From NCBI GenBank assembly GCA_024681295.1, contig JAILBC010000170.1, forward strand, positions 1 through 59,192: a stretch of 59,192 nucleotides of DNA, written 5' to 3'. Each line of letters opens with the position of its first letter. Position 1 is the stretch's first letter. This DNA comes from Bacteroidales bacterium. Lineage in GTDB: Bacteria; Bacteroidota; Bacteroidia; Bacteroidales; F082. Made by a program: the position numbers and the translations under genes. The notes under the pieces were generated by a model, which ran no database searches, had not been told where the DNA came from, and was given only the letters and a program-made list of their open reading frames with translations. Positions 9,625 through 19,291 of the stretch are shown one piece after another.

Positions 9625-11121
9625 TTATCTTGAGAAGGAACTTCCTACCTTGTTCATCGCGCAGCGGAAGCCGATGGAGGCTGATGACTGATTCTGGTTG
9701 AGGTAACGTCTGTTGCCTGGGCTCAGGTAGTAAGGTCCGTCGGCCCAGGAGCCGCCTTTGTAGACCCTCGACTCGTCGTTGATGAGGGTGGTACCGGGGC
9801 CATCGTTGGTGGCGTAGTCATACATGTCCTTGGTGAAGCTTCTCTGATCCTCTTGGGTGTCGGTCCAGCTGTTTCTGATGGATGACATATAGTCACCGTC
9901 GACGTAGTTGGAGTTGAAGGAGGTGCGGTAGTTCTGGCGTTTGGCGGCCTCTTCCTGTGAGATTGGTTCTGTGGGAATGCGTCCGAGGGAGTCTTTCTGG
10001 GCGATGAAACCGTCTTCGTCGCGTTTCTTCTGCACAAAGACATTGCCACGGAACGGGCTGTAGTCGGCCACATCCTCGAAGCTCAGCGGACGGTAAACGT
10101 CGGCTACCCATTCAGAGACGTTGCCAGCCATGTTGTACAGGCCATAGTCGTTGGGCCAGTAGGAACCCACGGGGGCAGGCAGTGCGGCACCGTCGTTGAG
10201 GTTGCCGGCCACACCCATGTAGTTGCCGGGACCAATCTTGAAGTTGGCCAAGAAACTGCCACGGTATTTCTTGTTGTCGGTGCGGAGCCCGTCGCCGTTC
10301 CAGGGATATACCTTACGCTGTGAGATGATTTCGTTGTTGGTGTTGCCAATCAGGCCGACGGCGGCATATTCCCATTCAGCTTCCGTGGGAAGACGGTAGG
10401 AGGGAAGCAGGATGCCGTCCGACATGTTGACGTTGCGGATGCCATCGCCGTTCTGCTTGCTGAGGTCCTTCTTGCCGTTCTTCACGTTGCCTACATACTG
10501 GCCGGCAAGGTAAGCGTCAGTGTTGAAGTTCTCCTCGTCCTGCTGGTTGGGATCCCAGTCGAGAACGCCGGCCTTGATGAGCATCAGCTCGTTCACACGG
10601 TCGGTACGCCAGGAGCAGTAGTCATTGGCTTGTACCCATGACACGCCCACCACAGGATAGTCGTTATAGGAAGGATGTCTAAAATACACCTCGATCATCG
10701 GCTCGTTGTAGGTCAAGCGGCCACGCCACACCAGTGTGTCGGGCATGGCGTTGCGCACCACCATGGGGTAGTTCTGGCCGTAAACACGGTTCAGCCAGTA
10801 GATGTATTCGCGGTAGTCCACGTTGCTGACCTCAGTGCGGTCAATCAAGAACGAAGGCACCGTCACCTTGCGGGGACTGTTGTCCCAACTGTAGGTCACA
10901 TTGTCGGTGGTTCCACCCATGACAAAGGTGCCGCCCTCGATGGCTACCAGGCCGGGGCCGATTTGCTGGTCGTTGATGTCAGTCACTTCAAAACCGCCAT
11001 TGTTGGGGTCATTGTAAGCCCATCCGGTAGTCCTGGAAGTCTGTTTATGACAAGAGGTGAAAATCATACCTGCCGCAACAAGGCAGATGGCTAAAGTCTT
11101 GAATCCTGATTTGATTTTCAT
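9625..11121 (-). CDS. gldJ: GldJ, gliding/T9SS-associated FGE-like lipoprotein
   Basis: Lipoprotein of 498 residues with a signal ending in the lipobox FTSC (Cys at residue 24). The rest is a formylglycine-generating-enzyme/sulfatase-modifying fold: GGTFVMGG near residue 63, the NMAGNVSEWVADVYRP block, and a C-terminal GGSWADGPYYLSPGNRRY with IGFRCA. GldK/PorK has the same fold, so the fold alone does not separate them. GldJ is favoured because it is divergent from porU and next to murF, the arrangement seen in Flavobacterium, and because no gldL/M/N is nearby. In flavobacteria GldJ is needed for stable GldK and for secretion. Confidence 0.82.
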   Translation of the reverse strand: MKIKSGFKTLAICLVAAGMIFTSCHKQTSRTTGWAYNDPNNGGFEVTDINDQQIGPGLVAIEGGTFVMGGTTDNVTYSWDNSPRKVTVPSFLIDRTEVSNVDYREYIYWLNRVYGQNYPMVVRNAMPDTLVWRGRLTYNEPMIEVYFRHPSYNDYPVVGVSWVQANDYCSWRTDRVNELMLIKAGVLDWDPNQQDEENFNTDAYLAGQYVGNVKNGKKDLSKQNGDGIRNVNMSDGILLPSYRLPTEAEWEYAAVGLIGNTNNEIISQRKVYPWNGDGLRTDNKKYRGSFLANFKIGPGNYMGVAGNLNDGAALPAPVGSYWPNDYGLYNMAGNVSEWVADVYRPLSFEDVADYSPFRGNVFVQKKRDEDGFIAQKDSLGRIPTEPISQEEAAKRQNYRTSFNSNYVDGDYMSSIRNSWTDTQEDQRSFTKDMYDYATNDGPGTTLINDESRVYKGGSWADGPYYLSPGNRRYLNQNQSSASIGFRCAMNKVGSSFSR

Positions 11122-11177
11122 TGCAGATAAGAAATTTTTGTGCTTTAAAAACTGACTTCTTTCGCTTTTATTGTGTG

Positions 11178-11185
11178 CAAAATTA
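11178..11185 (-). promoter_or_regulatory. Bacteroidota -7 promoter element before gldJ
   Basis: TAATTTTG on the minus strand, about 57 bases before the gldJ start, fits TAnnTTTG. It lies in the 151-base gap shared with porU. For porU only an imperfect match (TAATTTCG at 11239-11246) is visible on the plus strand. Confidence 0.5.
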
Positions 11186-11272
11186 CAATTTTTTTCTTTT
11201 TCGTCCTAAAACACACCTAAAAAATAATAAAAAAGCCGTAATTTCGTTCCCTCTAAACTAAGACTTGTTTTT

Positions 11273-14200
11273 ATGCATCATAAAATCTTTTCACTTTTTG
11301 TTTTTTTCTCGCTTTCTCTCGCGTCGATGGCTTCCGACTCGGTGCTGTCCTCAGGCAAGTGGTACAAGGTGGGCGTTTCTGAGACGGGCATCTACAAGCT
11401 GACCTATTCCGACCTTTCTTCGCTAGGTCTTGACGTTGACCATATCGACCCCAGGGATATTCGGCTTTTCCATAATGGCGGCGGAGTACTCAGTGAGTTG
11501 AATGCTGAACCCCGTTTTTCTGATTTGGTGGAGATTCCCGTGGTAGTGAATGGAGAGGGCGACGGACGGTTCGACAGCGGTGACTATATCCTTTTTTATG
11601 CTCGTGGACCGGTGACATGGACATACGATAGCCGTCCGGGAATCTATCTGCATAACCCGAACGCTTATGACGATTACGCTTACGTGTTTCTTACCGCCGA
11701 CAAGGGTAGGGGAAAACGTATTCAAACGGCTTCCCAACCATCAGGTGCAGTGGGGGCCAATATTACTGAATTTCTTGATTATCAGGTATATGACAAGGAT
11801 AATTACAACATCATCAACGGTGGAAGGACCTATTACGGCGACATTGTCGATGTGGCTGGCGAAGTGAAACTCAATTTCGATTTCCCCCATGCCATACCCG
11901 CCCGTCAGTGTGTGGTCGATGTTGATCTGGCAGGACGCAACTTCAATCCGGCGAGTTTTCAGGTTTATGTCAACAGCCAGTTGCTGAAGACGCTCAACAT
12001 CTCAACCACGACTTCCAGCTCGCAGAGCGCATACGCCCATGTCGCGTCTGGTCAGGTGTCGACGACAATGTCTGGCGATGAGGTGCAGGTGAAACTGAAA
12101 CACGTAGGGGTGTCGGGCACCACCTCCATCGGCTATGTCAACTATGTATCAGTCAATGCCTGGCGCTCCCTCACCTTCACCGGTTCGGAGATGCTCTTCC
12201 GCAACCCTTCGGCTTCCGATGCGACGAAAGTGTATCACTATCAGCTTTCGGGCGCTACTTCGGCAACGCAGGTCTGGGATGTTACTGAGCCTACCAACCC
12301 GATGCTGGTCAACGGGCAACTCTCAGGCTCCACTTTCGGATTCAATGTGAACGGGGTGGAGGACAACGAGTTTATTGCCTTTAACGGCTCCTCTTACCAT
12401 AGCCCGGTGCTGAAAGGGGAGGTGGCTAACCAGAACCTCCATGGCGACCTTGGCTACGACTACCTCATGGTGGTTTATCCCGACTTCTTAGGACAGGCCG
12501 AACGACTGAAAGCCATCCATGCGGCGGTTGATCCCGACTTGAACATCAAGATTGTCACACCTGAACAAATCTATAATGAGTTTTCTTGCGGTGCAGTCGA
12601 CGTATCGGCTATCCGTGACTATTGCCGGTTGCTCTATCAAGACGCACGTCCATTGCGTTATCTGCTGCTTTTCGGAGATGCCTCGTTCGACTATAAAAAC
12701 CGAAACGGTATCGTTAATTTCGTGCCTACCTACGAGGCCGTTCAGGCCAACAGCATCCTTACCAGCGTGGTCACCGATGACTTCTTCTGCTTTATGGATG
12801 ACGACGAAGGCTCTTTGGTGACATCCAGACCCGACATCGGTGCGGGTCGTTTTCCTGTTTCCACAGTGGAACAGGCCGAGCAGGTGGTGACCAAAGTGGA
12901 AAACTATTTGGCCAAGAACGAAGCCACCATGCAACCTTGGCGTAACGTCATCACCTTTATGTGCGATGATGCCGAGGGCAATGATTTCTTTGAAAACTCT
13001 GAGAGTTTCGCCCGCCAGATCAAGAACACAGGAGGCGACCGTATGGTAATCGACAAGATTTACCTGGACGCATACGATCAGGAGGATTCCCCTAGCGGAC
13101 AAGTCGCCCCTGCAGTCAACCAAGCCATCAATAACCGCATGGAAAAAGGAACCCTGGTCCTCAATTATATGGGCCATGGCGGCGAAGTGCAGCTTTCCGG
13201 GGAACGCATCCTTCAACGCGCCGATGTCAACTCGTGGCGCAATGGTCCGCAATACCCCCTTATGATTACTGGCACCTGTGAGTTTAGCAGATACGATGAC
13301 CACAACCGTACTTCTTTGGGCGAGTATGCTTTCTTGAACCAATACGGCGGCATGGTGGCCATGTTCACCACCTCGAGGGTGACCCATGGCAACAACAACA
13401 AATCCTTCGTCAGTTCGGTGTATGACCATCTTTTTGAAACCGAGAATGGCAAGCGCCTCCGTCTGGGCGATGTATATCGAATGGCCAAACAGTCGGGCAA
13501 GTCATGGGAAAGACAGTATGTGTTTTTCGGCGATCCTGCCCTGCGTCTGCCCTTGCCGACATGGACAGTGGAGACCACAGCCATCGCCGACACCGTCAAA
13601 GCCCTGCAACCCGTCACCATCGAAGGGGTTGTTAAAGACAACAACGGGTCCGTGGCTTCTTCGTTCAACGGTGTGGTTTACGTGAGTGTCTATGACAAGG
13701 AGACTACCTATACCACCAAGGGCGACGAGGAGACGGAGCCACGTGACTTCCAACTGCGTCACAGCATCCTGTTCAACGGCAAGACCGAAGTGGTGAACGG
13801 ACATTTCTCTATCGACTTCATCGTGCCTCGCGACATCTCCTACCGCTATGGTAGCGGCATGGTCAGTTATTATGCCACCGACTACCAGCACGATGCGGCG
13901 GGACTCTATGAGGACTTCGTTATCGGTGGTTTCTACGACGATGCTGTGCTTGATGAGGAACCTCCCACCGTCCAGCTTTACATCGACGATGAGATGTTTG
14001 TGAGCGGCGGCATTACCGGCAACAGCCCGACCTTGATAGCCTACGTGGAGGATGCCAGCGGCATCAACACCACTGGAGCCGGCATTGGCCACGATATTGT
14101 TGCCAGCCTTTCGGGCCCTTCTGGTGGGTACTATGTCCTGAATGACTACTTTGTGTCCGATTTGGGCGATCAGGGCCGTGGCACCATCACCTATCGGATG

Positions 14201-14614
14201 CCCAACTTGGAGGAGGGCGACTATATCCTCACCCTCAAGGTGTGGGATATTTACAACAACTCGGGGGTCGCCAGCATCGCCTTCCGTGTGGCCGACAGCC
14301 AGCTTATGGCCCTCGAAGATCCACTGTGCTTCCCCAATCCAATGGCTAACGAGGCTTATTTCAGCTTCGGCCATAACCAAGTCGGCAACAACATGGATGT
14401 ACAAATCCGTATTTATGATATCACAGGCCGTTTGGTCACCATCGTCAACGAACAAGTCCAAGGCACCTCAGCCCGAACCAACCCGATTTATTGGAACGGA
14501 TGCGCCAGCAATGGTTCTAAGTTGACCTCTGGTCTATATGTATATAGTATTATTGCAACAAATGACCAAGGCGAAACGGCCACAATCACTTCAAAATTTA
14601 TTGTTACTCGATGA
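11273..14614 (+). CDS. porU: PorU-type T9SS sortase / C25-like peptidase, first copy
   Basis: Secreted cysteine peptidase-like protein of 1113 residues. PorU removes the C-terminal sorting domain of T9SS cargo and joins the cargo to a surface glycolipid. A signal peptide (residues 1-20) leads into a PorU N-terminal domain starting at WYKVGVSETGIYKLTY, then a C25 caspase-like core. The likely catalytic His635 is in NYMGHGG and Cys669 in TGTCEFSRYD. The last 90 residues (FPNPMANEAYFSF to the end) form a FlgD-like/sorting-domain fold, as in known PorU. Length matches PorU (about 1150). It overlaps the next gene, a paralogue, by 4 bases (ATGA). Confidence 0.9.
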   Translation: MHHKIFSLFVFFSLSLASMASDSVLSSGKWYKVGVSETGIYKLTYSDLSSLGLDVDHIDPRDIRLFHNGGGVLSELNAEPRFSDLVEIPVVVNGEGDGRFDSGDYILFYARGPVTWTYDSRPGIYLHNPNAYDDYAYVFLTADKGRGKRIQTASQPSGAVGANITEFLDYQVYDKDNYNIINGGRTYYGDIVDVAGEVKLNFDFPHAIPARQCVVDVDLAGRNFNPASFQVYVNSQLLKTLNISTTTSSSQSAYAHVASGQVSTTMSGDEVQVKLKHVGVSGTTSIGYVNYVSVNAWRSLTFTGSEMLFRNPSASDATKVYHYQLSGATSATQVWDVTEPTNPMLVNGQLSGSTFGFNVNGVEDNEFIAFNGSSYHSPVLKGEVANQNLHGDLGYDYLMVVYPDFLGQAERLKAIHAAVDPDLNIKIVTPEQIYNEFSCGAVDVSAIRDYCRLLYQDARPLRYLLLFGDASFDYKNRNGIVNFVPTYEAVQANSILTSVVTDDFFCFMDDDEGSLVTSRPDIGAGRFPVSTVEQAEQVVTKVENYLAKNEATMQPWRNVITFMCDDAEGNDFFENSESFARQIKNTGGDRMVIDKIYLDAYDQEDSPSGQVAPAVNQAINNRMEKGTLVLNYMGHGGEVQLSGERILQRADVNSWRNGPQYPLMITGTCEFSRYDDHNRTSLGEYAFLNQYGGMVAMFTTSRVTHGNNNKSFVSSVYDHLFETENGKRLRLGDVYRMAKQSGKSWERQYVFFGDPALRLPLPTWTVETTAIADTVKALQPVTIEGVVKDNNGSVASSFNGVVYVSVYDKETTYTTKGDEETEPRDFQLRHSILFNGKTEVVNGHFSIDFIVPRDISYRYGSGMVSYYATDYQHDAAGLYEDFVIGGFYDDAVLDEEPPTVQLYIDDEMFVSGGITGNSPTLIAYVEDASGINTTGAGIGHDIVASLSGPSGGYYVLNDYFVSDLGDQGRGTITYRMPNLEEGDYILTLKVWDIYNNSGVASIAFRVADSQLMALEDPLCFPNPMANEAYFSFGHNQVGNNMDVQIRIYDITGRLVTIVNEQVQGTSARTNPIYWNGCASNGSKLTSGLYVYSIIATNDQGETATITSKFIVTR

Positions 14615-17600
14615 AACTTAAATCGCTGAAATATATTTTAACCCTGCTGGCGGTCGCTCTGGCCGTTCCCTCTTGGTCGCAATGGGACACCCATCGTTCT
14701 GTGCTGGCCGACTATACCTGGTTAAAGATAGGGGTCACCGCCGATGGCGTCTATGGGATCGATTATGCCACCTTGGTGGCCAATGGCATCGACGTGCAGC
14801 GGCTCGACCCTTCACAACTTCGTTTATATGGCAATGTACAGGGTATCTTGCCAGAGGCGAACGCCGATGAACGTTATGACGACCTCTCGGAGATCTCCAT
14901 TCAGGTGACGGGTTCCGGCGATGGCTCGTTCGACGAGGGTGACCAGATTTTGTTTTATGGGCAGGGGCCTGTGAGTCTGTCTTGGACGGCTGACAACTGT
15001 TTCAAATATGAACGTAACCCTTATTCGGATACGGTGTATTATTTTCTATGTGTAGACCGTGAGGGCTGTGGACTCCGTATCCGCGACAGGGTAGGGGTGC
15101 CTACCGACGCATCTACGCCACGAGTCAACACTTTCCCCGATTGCTATTACCATGAGAGTGAAGAACTCTCACCTTTTTCTTCGGGAAGAGTATGGTTTGG
15201 CGATCTCTTTTCGCGGTCTGACGGTCCCAAGGAATTTCAGATGAATTTCCCTGGGTTGGTGACCACTAAGGAGGTATGGATTGAGACGAGAGTGATGGGC
15301 CGTAGCAAGCCGAGCTCCGTTTTCCATTTTAGCCTTGATAACGAAGTTCTGGCCACTCAAGTGGTCGATAAGTTTGGCGACTATGAATATGGGAAGATGT
15401 ACACTTTGAATGCAAGTACGTCTTTTCAAACCGAAAACACAGTACTTCGATATGAATTTGAACCCGGGGAAGGTAACCCGATGTTGTTTATCGATTACTT
15501 TGTGATGACTTTTTGGCGACAGTTGCGTTATCGGGGACAACAGATGGGCTTCCATTTGGTCTTACCTAAGTCACAACTAGGCATCTCAAGGGTGGAAATC
15601 GGAGGAACTGATGCGACCACAGTATGTTGGGAAGTGTCAGATCCCATACATCCTTTCAGACAGTTGGTCGAATTGCAGGACGACATGGTGTTTTTCGGCG
15701 TGGAAGGAAATGAGGAACGCCGTTATCATTTGTTTCACGTTGACGAGGTGAAGCCTGTGGCTTCCTGTCGCAAGATTTCCAATCAAAACCTTCATGGTCT
15801 TGACGATGCCGAACTGCTGATCATTACCCCACGCGTGTTTTGGGAACAGGCCCAGGCACTGGCATCGTTCCATGCCGAGAACGACGCTATGAATTGCCTG
15901 GTGGCAGACGTCGAAGAAATCTACAATGAGTTCAGCACCGGGATGGTCGATCCTACAGCGCTTCGCGACATGATCAGGATGCTTTACCTCCGTAGTGAAG
16001 GCCGTCTGAAATATGTGCTTCTTCTGGGTAAAGGCACGCATGACTATAGAAACATCAAGGGAATAGGCAATAACTTCGTTCCTACCTACGAAAATACGTA
16101 TAACCCCTGCTTGGAGACAGGTTCGATGTGCACTGATGACTACTTTGCTTTGATGGATGAAGGAGAAGGCTCCAGTTGCGAAGGCAAGGTGGATATTGGC
16201 GTGGGACGCATTCCGCTCACCACCCCTGAGCAAGGCGATGCAGTGATGAATAAGATTCAGCGCTACGTTGATCTTGGGGTTTCACATGGCGATTGGAAAA
16301 ACAACCACCTGATCATGGCCGACAACGACCAGAAGATGTACACCACATATGCCGAGGCTTTGGATGAGATCCTCGACACTGTTTGGCCGTTAGCTACCGT
16401 TAAGAAACTGTATCTTGAATCCTATCCCGTGGTCAGCACGCCCAACGGAGACCGATCCCCACTGGCTCATCAGGTTCTAATGGAGTATTTTGAAAAAGGT
16501 TTTCAAGTGATGAGCTATATGGGCCACGGGGGTGTGAAAAACCTCACCGGCGAATGGGTGCTGTCACCTTCCGACCTCATCACATTAACGAACGACAAGT
16601 TGCCTTTCATCCATACAGCCACCTGCGAGTTCAGCAGGTTCGACAGACCCGACCTGGTCTCTGGGGGTGAACAGCTGATGCTGAAAGCCAACGGCGGGGC
16701 CATCGCGCTGTTGACTACGGTGCGACCTACCCAAGCCATGACCAACCAGTCCATGTCGAAATCGGTAAGCCAGCATATTTACGATAAACTGGACGGCCAG
16801 AGTCTTCGTTTCGGTGACTTTTATAGAATTGCCAAATCTGATCCTAAGTATTACAAAAAGAGCAATATGGTGTATGTGTTGATGGGCGACCCAGCACTGC
16901 GCATGTCGTACCCCACCCATAGGGTGTTGACAGAACGAATCTTCGGCACCGACATCGTTACCGTGGATGGCTTTGTCGTGGATCCAGAAGGTGTCTTTGA
17001 TTCCCTTTTCAATGGTGTCATTGACGTGAAACTCTACGACCAGAAGTCACAATACACCACCTTGGGACTGAATTATGAGCCTATCGACTATACCTATTAC
17101 AATGATCTGCTTTTCGAAGGCAAGGCCAGTGTTACCAATGGTCGCTTCGAGGTGGAGATGCCGTTGCCTTCTTCGGTGAGCCAAGGAAATGGAAAGACCC
17201 GTATGAGTTTTTACGCCTACGACTCCATCCGTAAAGTCGATGCCAACGGCGTCTACGACGGCTTCCGATTGGAAGTGCCACCAGAGGTGGTCGACAACCA
17301 AGGCCCTGAGGTGCGGCTGTACTGGAATACCCCTGAGTTTGAAAGCGGCGACACCGTGTCGCCAAGCGGTACGCTTTACGCCGACCTCTATGATGAACAT
17401 GGCATCTACCACTATGATTTGAGCATTGGACGTGATATCGTAATGAAGAGCAACGTTGCCGGTTATAGCAACTTGATTGTGAACGATCGTTATGAACCTG
17501 TCCTCGACGATTGCCACCGTGGACGCATCTCCATTCCGTTTGAGGAGCTGGATAACGGTATTTACGAGTTCTCGCTGAAAGCCTGGGATACTTGGAACAA

Positions 17601-17946
17601 CCCGACGGAAGTGGAGATGGTGATGATTGTAGAGCGAAACACGCTGATCGCTCAGGTGCAGTCGTATCCCAACCCCTTCGAGGGCGAGGTGTCCTTCTCC
17701 TTTATCAACGGGGAGATGACCGAGGACCTTGACATTCAGCTGGAGGTCTTCGACATGATGGGCCGTCGTGTGGCCCTGGTGCACGAGCATACCGCTTCGG
17801 TGGTTGGCGAGGTACCGGTGATTCGCTGGGACGGTCGGGGAGATGGAGGATTTGCGCTTCGTCCCGGTGTCTACGTCTATCGGCTAAGTATCACGGATTC
17901 AGCAGGGAAGACGCGGACCCTTTCGCATCGTCTCATCAAGAAATAA
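14611..17946 (+). CDS. porU: PorU-type T9SS sortase / C25-like peptidase, second copy
   Basis: Second PorU-like protein, 1111 residues, co-linear with the one before it: signal peptide 1-23, an N-terminal domain starting WLKIGVTADGVYGIDY, a C25 core and a C-terminal FlgD-like domain (YPNPFEGEVSFSF). The presumed catalytic pair is kept: His639 in SYMGHGG and Cys672 in TATCEFSRFD. It is clearly a diverged paralogue rather than a recent duplicate. The ATGA overlap couples its translation to the first copy, and porV follows after 77 bases. Known T9SS loci I recall have one porU here; the two may differ in cargo or act as a pair, which is inference. Confidence 0.88.
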   Translation: MKLKSLKYILTLLAVALAVPSWSQWDTHRSVLADYTWLKIGVTADGVYGIDYATLVANGIDVQRLDPSQLRLYGNVQGILPEANADERYDDLSEISIQVTGSGDGSFDEGDQILFYGQGPVSLSWTADNCFKYERNPYSDTVYYFLCVDREGCGLRIRDRVGVPTDASTPRVNTFPDCYYHESEELSPFSSGRVWFGDLFSRSDGPKEFQMNFPGLVTTKEVWIETRVMGRSKPSSVFHFSLDNEVLATQVVDKFGDYEYGKMYTLNASTSFQTENTVLRYEFEPGEGNPMLFIDYFVMTFWRQLRYRGQQMGFHLVLPKSQLGISRVEIGGTDATTVCWEVSDPIHPFRQLVELQDDMVFFGVEGNEERRYHLFHVDEVKPVASCRKISNQNLHGLDDAELLIITPRVFWEQAQALASFHAENDAMNCLVADVEEIYNEFSTGMVDPTALRDMIRMLYLRSEGRLKYVLLLGKGTHDYRNIKGIGNNFVPTYENTYNPCLETGSMCTDDYFALMDEGEGSSCEGKVDIGVGRIPLTTPEQGDAVMNKIQRYVDLGVSHGDWKNNHLIMADNDQKMYTTYAEALDEILDTVWPLATVKKLYLESYPVVSTPNGDRSPLAHQVLMEYFEKGFQVMSYMGHGGVKNLTGEWVLSPSDLITLTNDKLPFIHTATCEFSRFDRPDLVSGGEQLMLKANGGAIALLTTVRPTQAMTNQSMSKSVSQHIYDKLDGQSLRFGDFYRIAKSDPKYYKKSNMVYVLMGDPALRMSYPTHRVLTERIFGTDIVTVDGFVVDPEGVFDSLFNGVIDVKLYDQKSQYTTLGLNYEPIDYTYYNDLLFEGKASVTNGRFEVEMPLPSSVSQGNGKTRMSFYAYDSIRKVDANGVYDGFRLEVPPEVVDNQGPEVRLYWNTPEFESGDTVSPSGTLYADLYDEHGIYHYDLSIGRDIVMKSNVAGYSNLIVNDRYEPVLDDCHRGRISIPFEELDNGIYEFSLKAWDTWNNPTEVEMVMIVERNTLIAQVQSYPNPFEGEVSFSFINGEMTEDLDIQLEVFDMMGRRVALVHEHTASVVGEVPVIRWDGRGDGGFALRPGVYVYRLSITDSAGKTRTLSHRLIKK

Positions 17947-17986
17947 AAAAATCTTCTGTAATATAATAAACCAAGGAGTTAATCGT

Positions 17987-17994
17987 TATTTTTG
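17987..17994 (+). promoter_or_regulatory. Bacteroidota -7 promoter element before porV
   Basis: TATTTTTG matches TAnnTTTG and lies 29 bases before the porV ATG, in the 77-base gap after the second porU. A clear -33 TTTG is not seen. It suggests porV can be transcribed separately from porU. Confidence 0.5.
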
Positions 17995-18023
17995 CATGTT
18001 ATTATCATAATTTTTCAAATCGT

Positions 18024-19226
18024 ATGAAAGTAAAAGCATTTATTCTTATGGCCGTTATGGTCGTTTTAGGAGCACGGTTGTATGCGCAGAACCAGCATGA
18101 AATCTTGGGTCAGTCATTGAATCCCAATGTCATCACCACCGCAGTTCCTTTTGTGTCGATTTCACCGGATGCCCGTGGCGGCTCCATGGGTGATTGTGGC
18201 GTGGCATCGGAAGCTGATGTCTACAGCATGCATTACAATCCGGCCAAATATACCTTCATGGATCAAAAGATGAGCATCGGTCTGGGTTACAGCCCTTGGC
18301 TGCGTAATCTGGTGCCCGATATGAATCTGGCTTATTTGGCTTTTGCTACCAAGTTGAACAAGGAATCTGCCCTTGGCGCCACCTTGCGCTATTTCAATTG
18401 CGGTAACATTACCTTTGTGGACGGTAACGGCCAGAATCCTATGGATTACAAGCCTAATGAATGGGCCTTGGATGTCACTTATTCCAGAATGCTTACCGAG
18501 TACCTCTCGGGAGCTGTGGCGGGTCGTTTCATCCTCTCCAACCTGACGGGTAACTATGATGCCGAATCGGGTGCGGGATGGTCGGTTGCCGCTGATGTCG
18601 CCGTGTACTACAAACGTCCTGTGGAGTGGTTCAGTGATATGGATGCCGACTTCTCATGGGGTGTGTGCATTAACAATATCGGATCCAAAGTGAGTTACAA
18701 ATTCACCTCACTTGACAAGGACTTCATCCCCACCACGCTGCGTTTCGGCCCCAGCCTGAAGCTGGAACTTGATGAGTATAACTCCTTGGCTTTCATGGTT
18801 GATGTGACTAAACTGTTGGTGCCTACGCCGCCTACCTATTATCCGGGCACTGACTCTCTCGTTTATGGTATGTCCGACAATGTTTCCGTGCCTGTGGGCA
18901 TCATCCAGTCGTTCTACGATGCTCCTGGCTATTCGTTCAATGACCAAGGCGAGCGTGTAGGTAAGGGTTCCTTCTACGAGGAACTTTGCGAATATAACAT
19001 CGGCGTTGGTGCTGAATACTGGTACAACAACGTGTTTGCTGTCCGCGCAGGTTATTTCAACGAGACTGCGCTGAAGGGCAATCGTAAGTACATCACTTTG
19101 GGCGCTGCTTTGAAATACAATGTCTTTGGCTTGGATGTTTCATATCTCGTCCCGGTCAATGGTACAGTGGGTACCAATCCTCTGGAGAATACTTTAAGGT
19201 TTAACCTTAGTTACGATTTGAAATAA
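18024..19226 (+). CDS. porV: PorV (LptO), T9SS outer membrane shuttle protein
   Basis: Outer membrane 14-strand barrel of the FadL family, 400 residues. PorV receives T9SS cargo from the SprA translocon and hands it to PorU for cleavage and attachment. A signal peptide ends around residue 21 (LYAQ). The family opening is recognisable: NVITTAVPFVSISPDARGGS followed by MGDCGVA and YNPAKY. The protein ends in a barrel strand (LRFNLSYDLK). Placing porV directly after porU is the conserved order in Porphyromonas and Flavobacterium. Confidence 0.95.
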   Translation: MKVKAFILMAVMVVLGARLYAQNQHEILGQSLNPNVITTAVPFVSISPDARGGSMGDCGVASEADVYSMHYNPAKYTFMDQKMSIGLGYSPWLRNLVPDMNLAYLAFATKLNKESALGATLRYFNCGNITFVDGNGQNPMDYKPNEWALDVTYSRMLTEYLSGAVAGRFILSNLTGNYDAESGAGWSVAADVAVYYKRPVEWFSDMDADFSWGVCINNIGSKVSYKFTSLDKDFIPTTLRFGPSLKLELDEYNSLAFMVDVTKLLVPTPPTYYPGTDSLVYGMSDNVSVPVGIIQSFYDAPGYSFNDQGERVGKGSFYEELCEYNIGVGAEYWYNNVFAVRAGYFNETALKGNRKYITLGAALKYNVFGLDVSYLVPVNGTVGTNPLENTLRFNLSYDLK

Positions 19227-19253
19227 TCGGTTTTTTTAAATGTCAATAACGTA

Positions 19254-19290
19254 GAGAGGCGGCCTCGTCGAGGCCGCCTCTCCTTGTTTC
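19254..19290 (+). terminator. porV terminator hairpin; left copy of a 35-base repeat
   Basis: A 13-bp GC-rich stem (19254-19266 with 19270-19282) with a 3-base GTC loop is followed by CCTTGTTTCTTT, forming a strong terminator 27 bases after porV. Positions 19255-19289 are identical, in the same orientation, to 27209-27243 on the far side of the Wadjet operon. On the minus strand, where jetD ends, there is no T tract. Confidence 0.85.
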
Positions 19291-19291
19291 T

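Noticed and set aside
9625..11121. GldK/PorK instead of GldJ
   Set aside because: Same fold, but there is no gldL, gldM or gldN next to it, and the porU/murF neighbourhood is that of gldJ.
12488..14461. Long minus-strand open frames opposite the first porU
   Set aside because: Shadows of a strong coding gene; no family motifs and composition dominated by His/Val/Ala.
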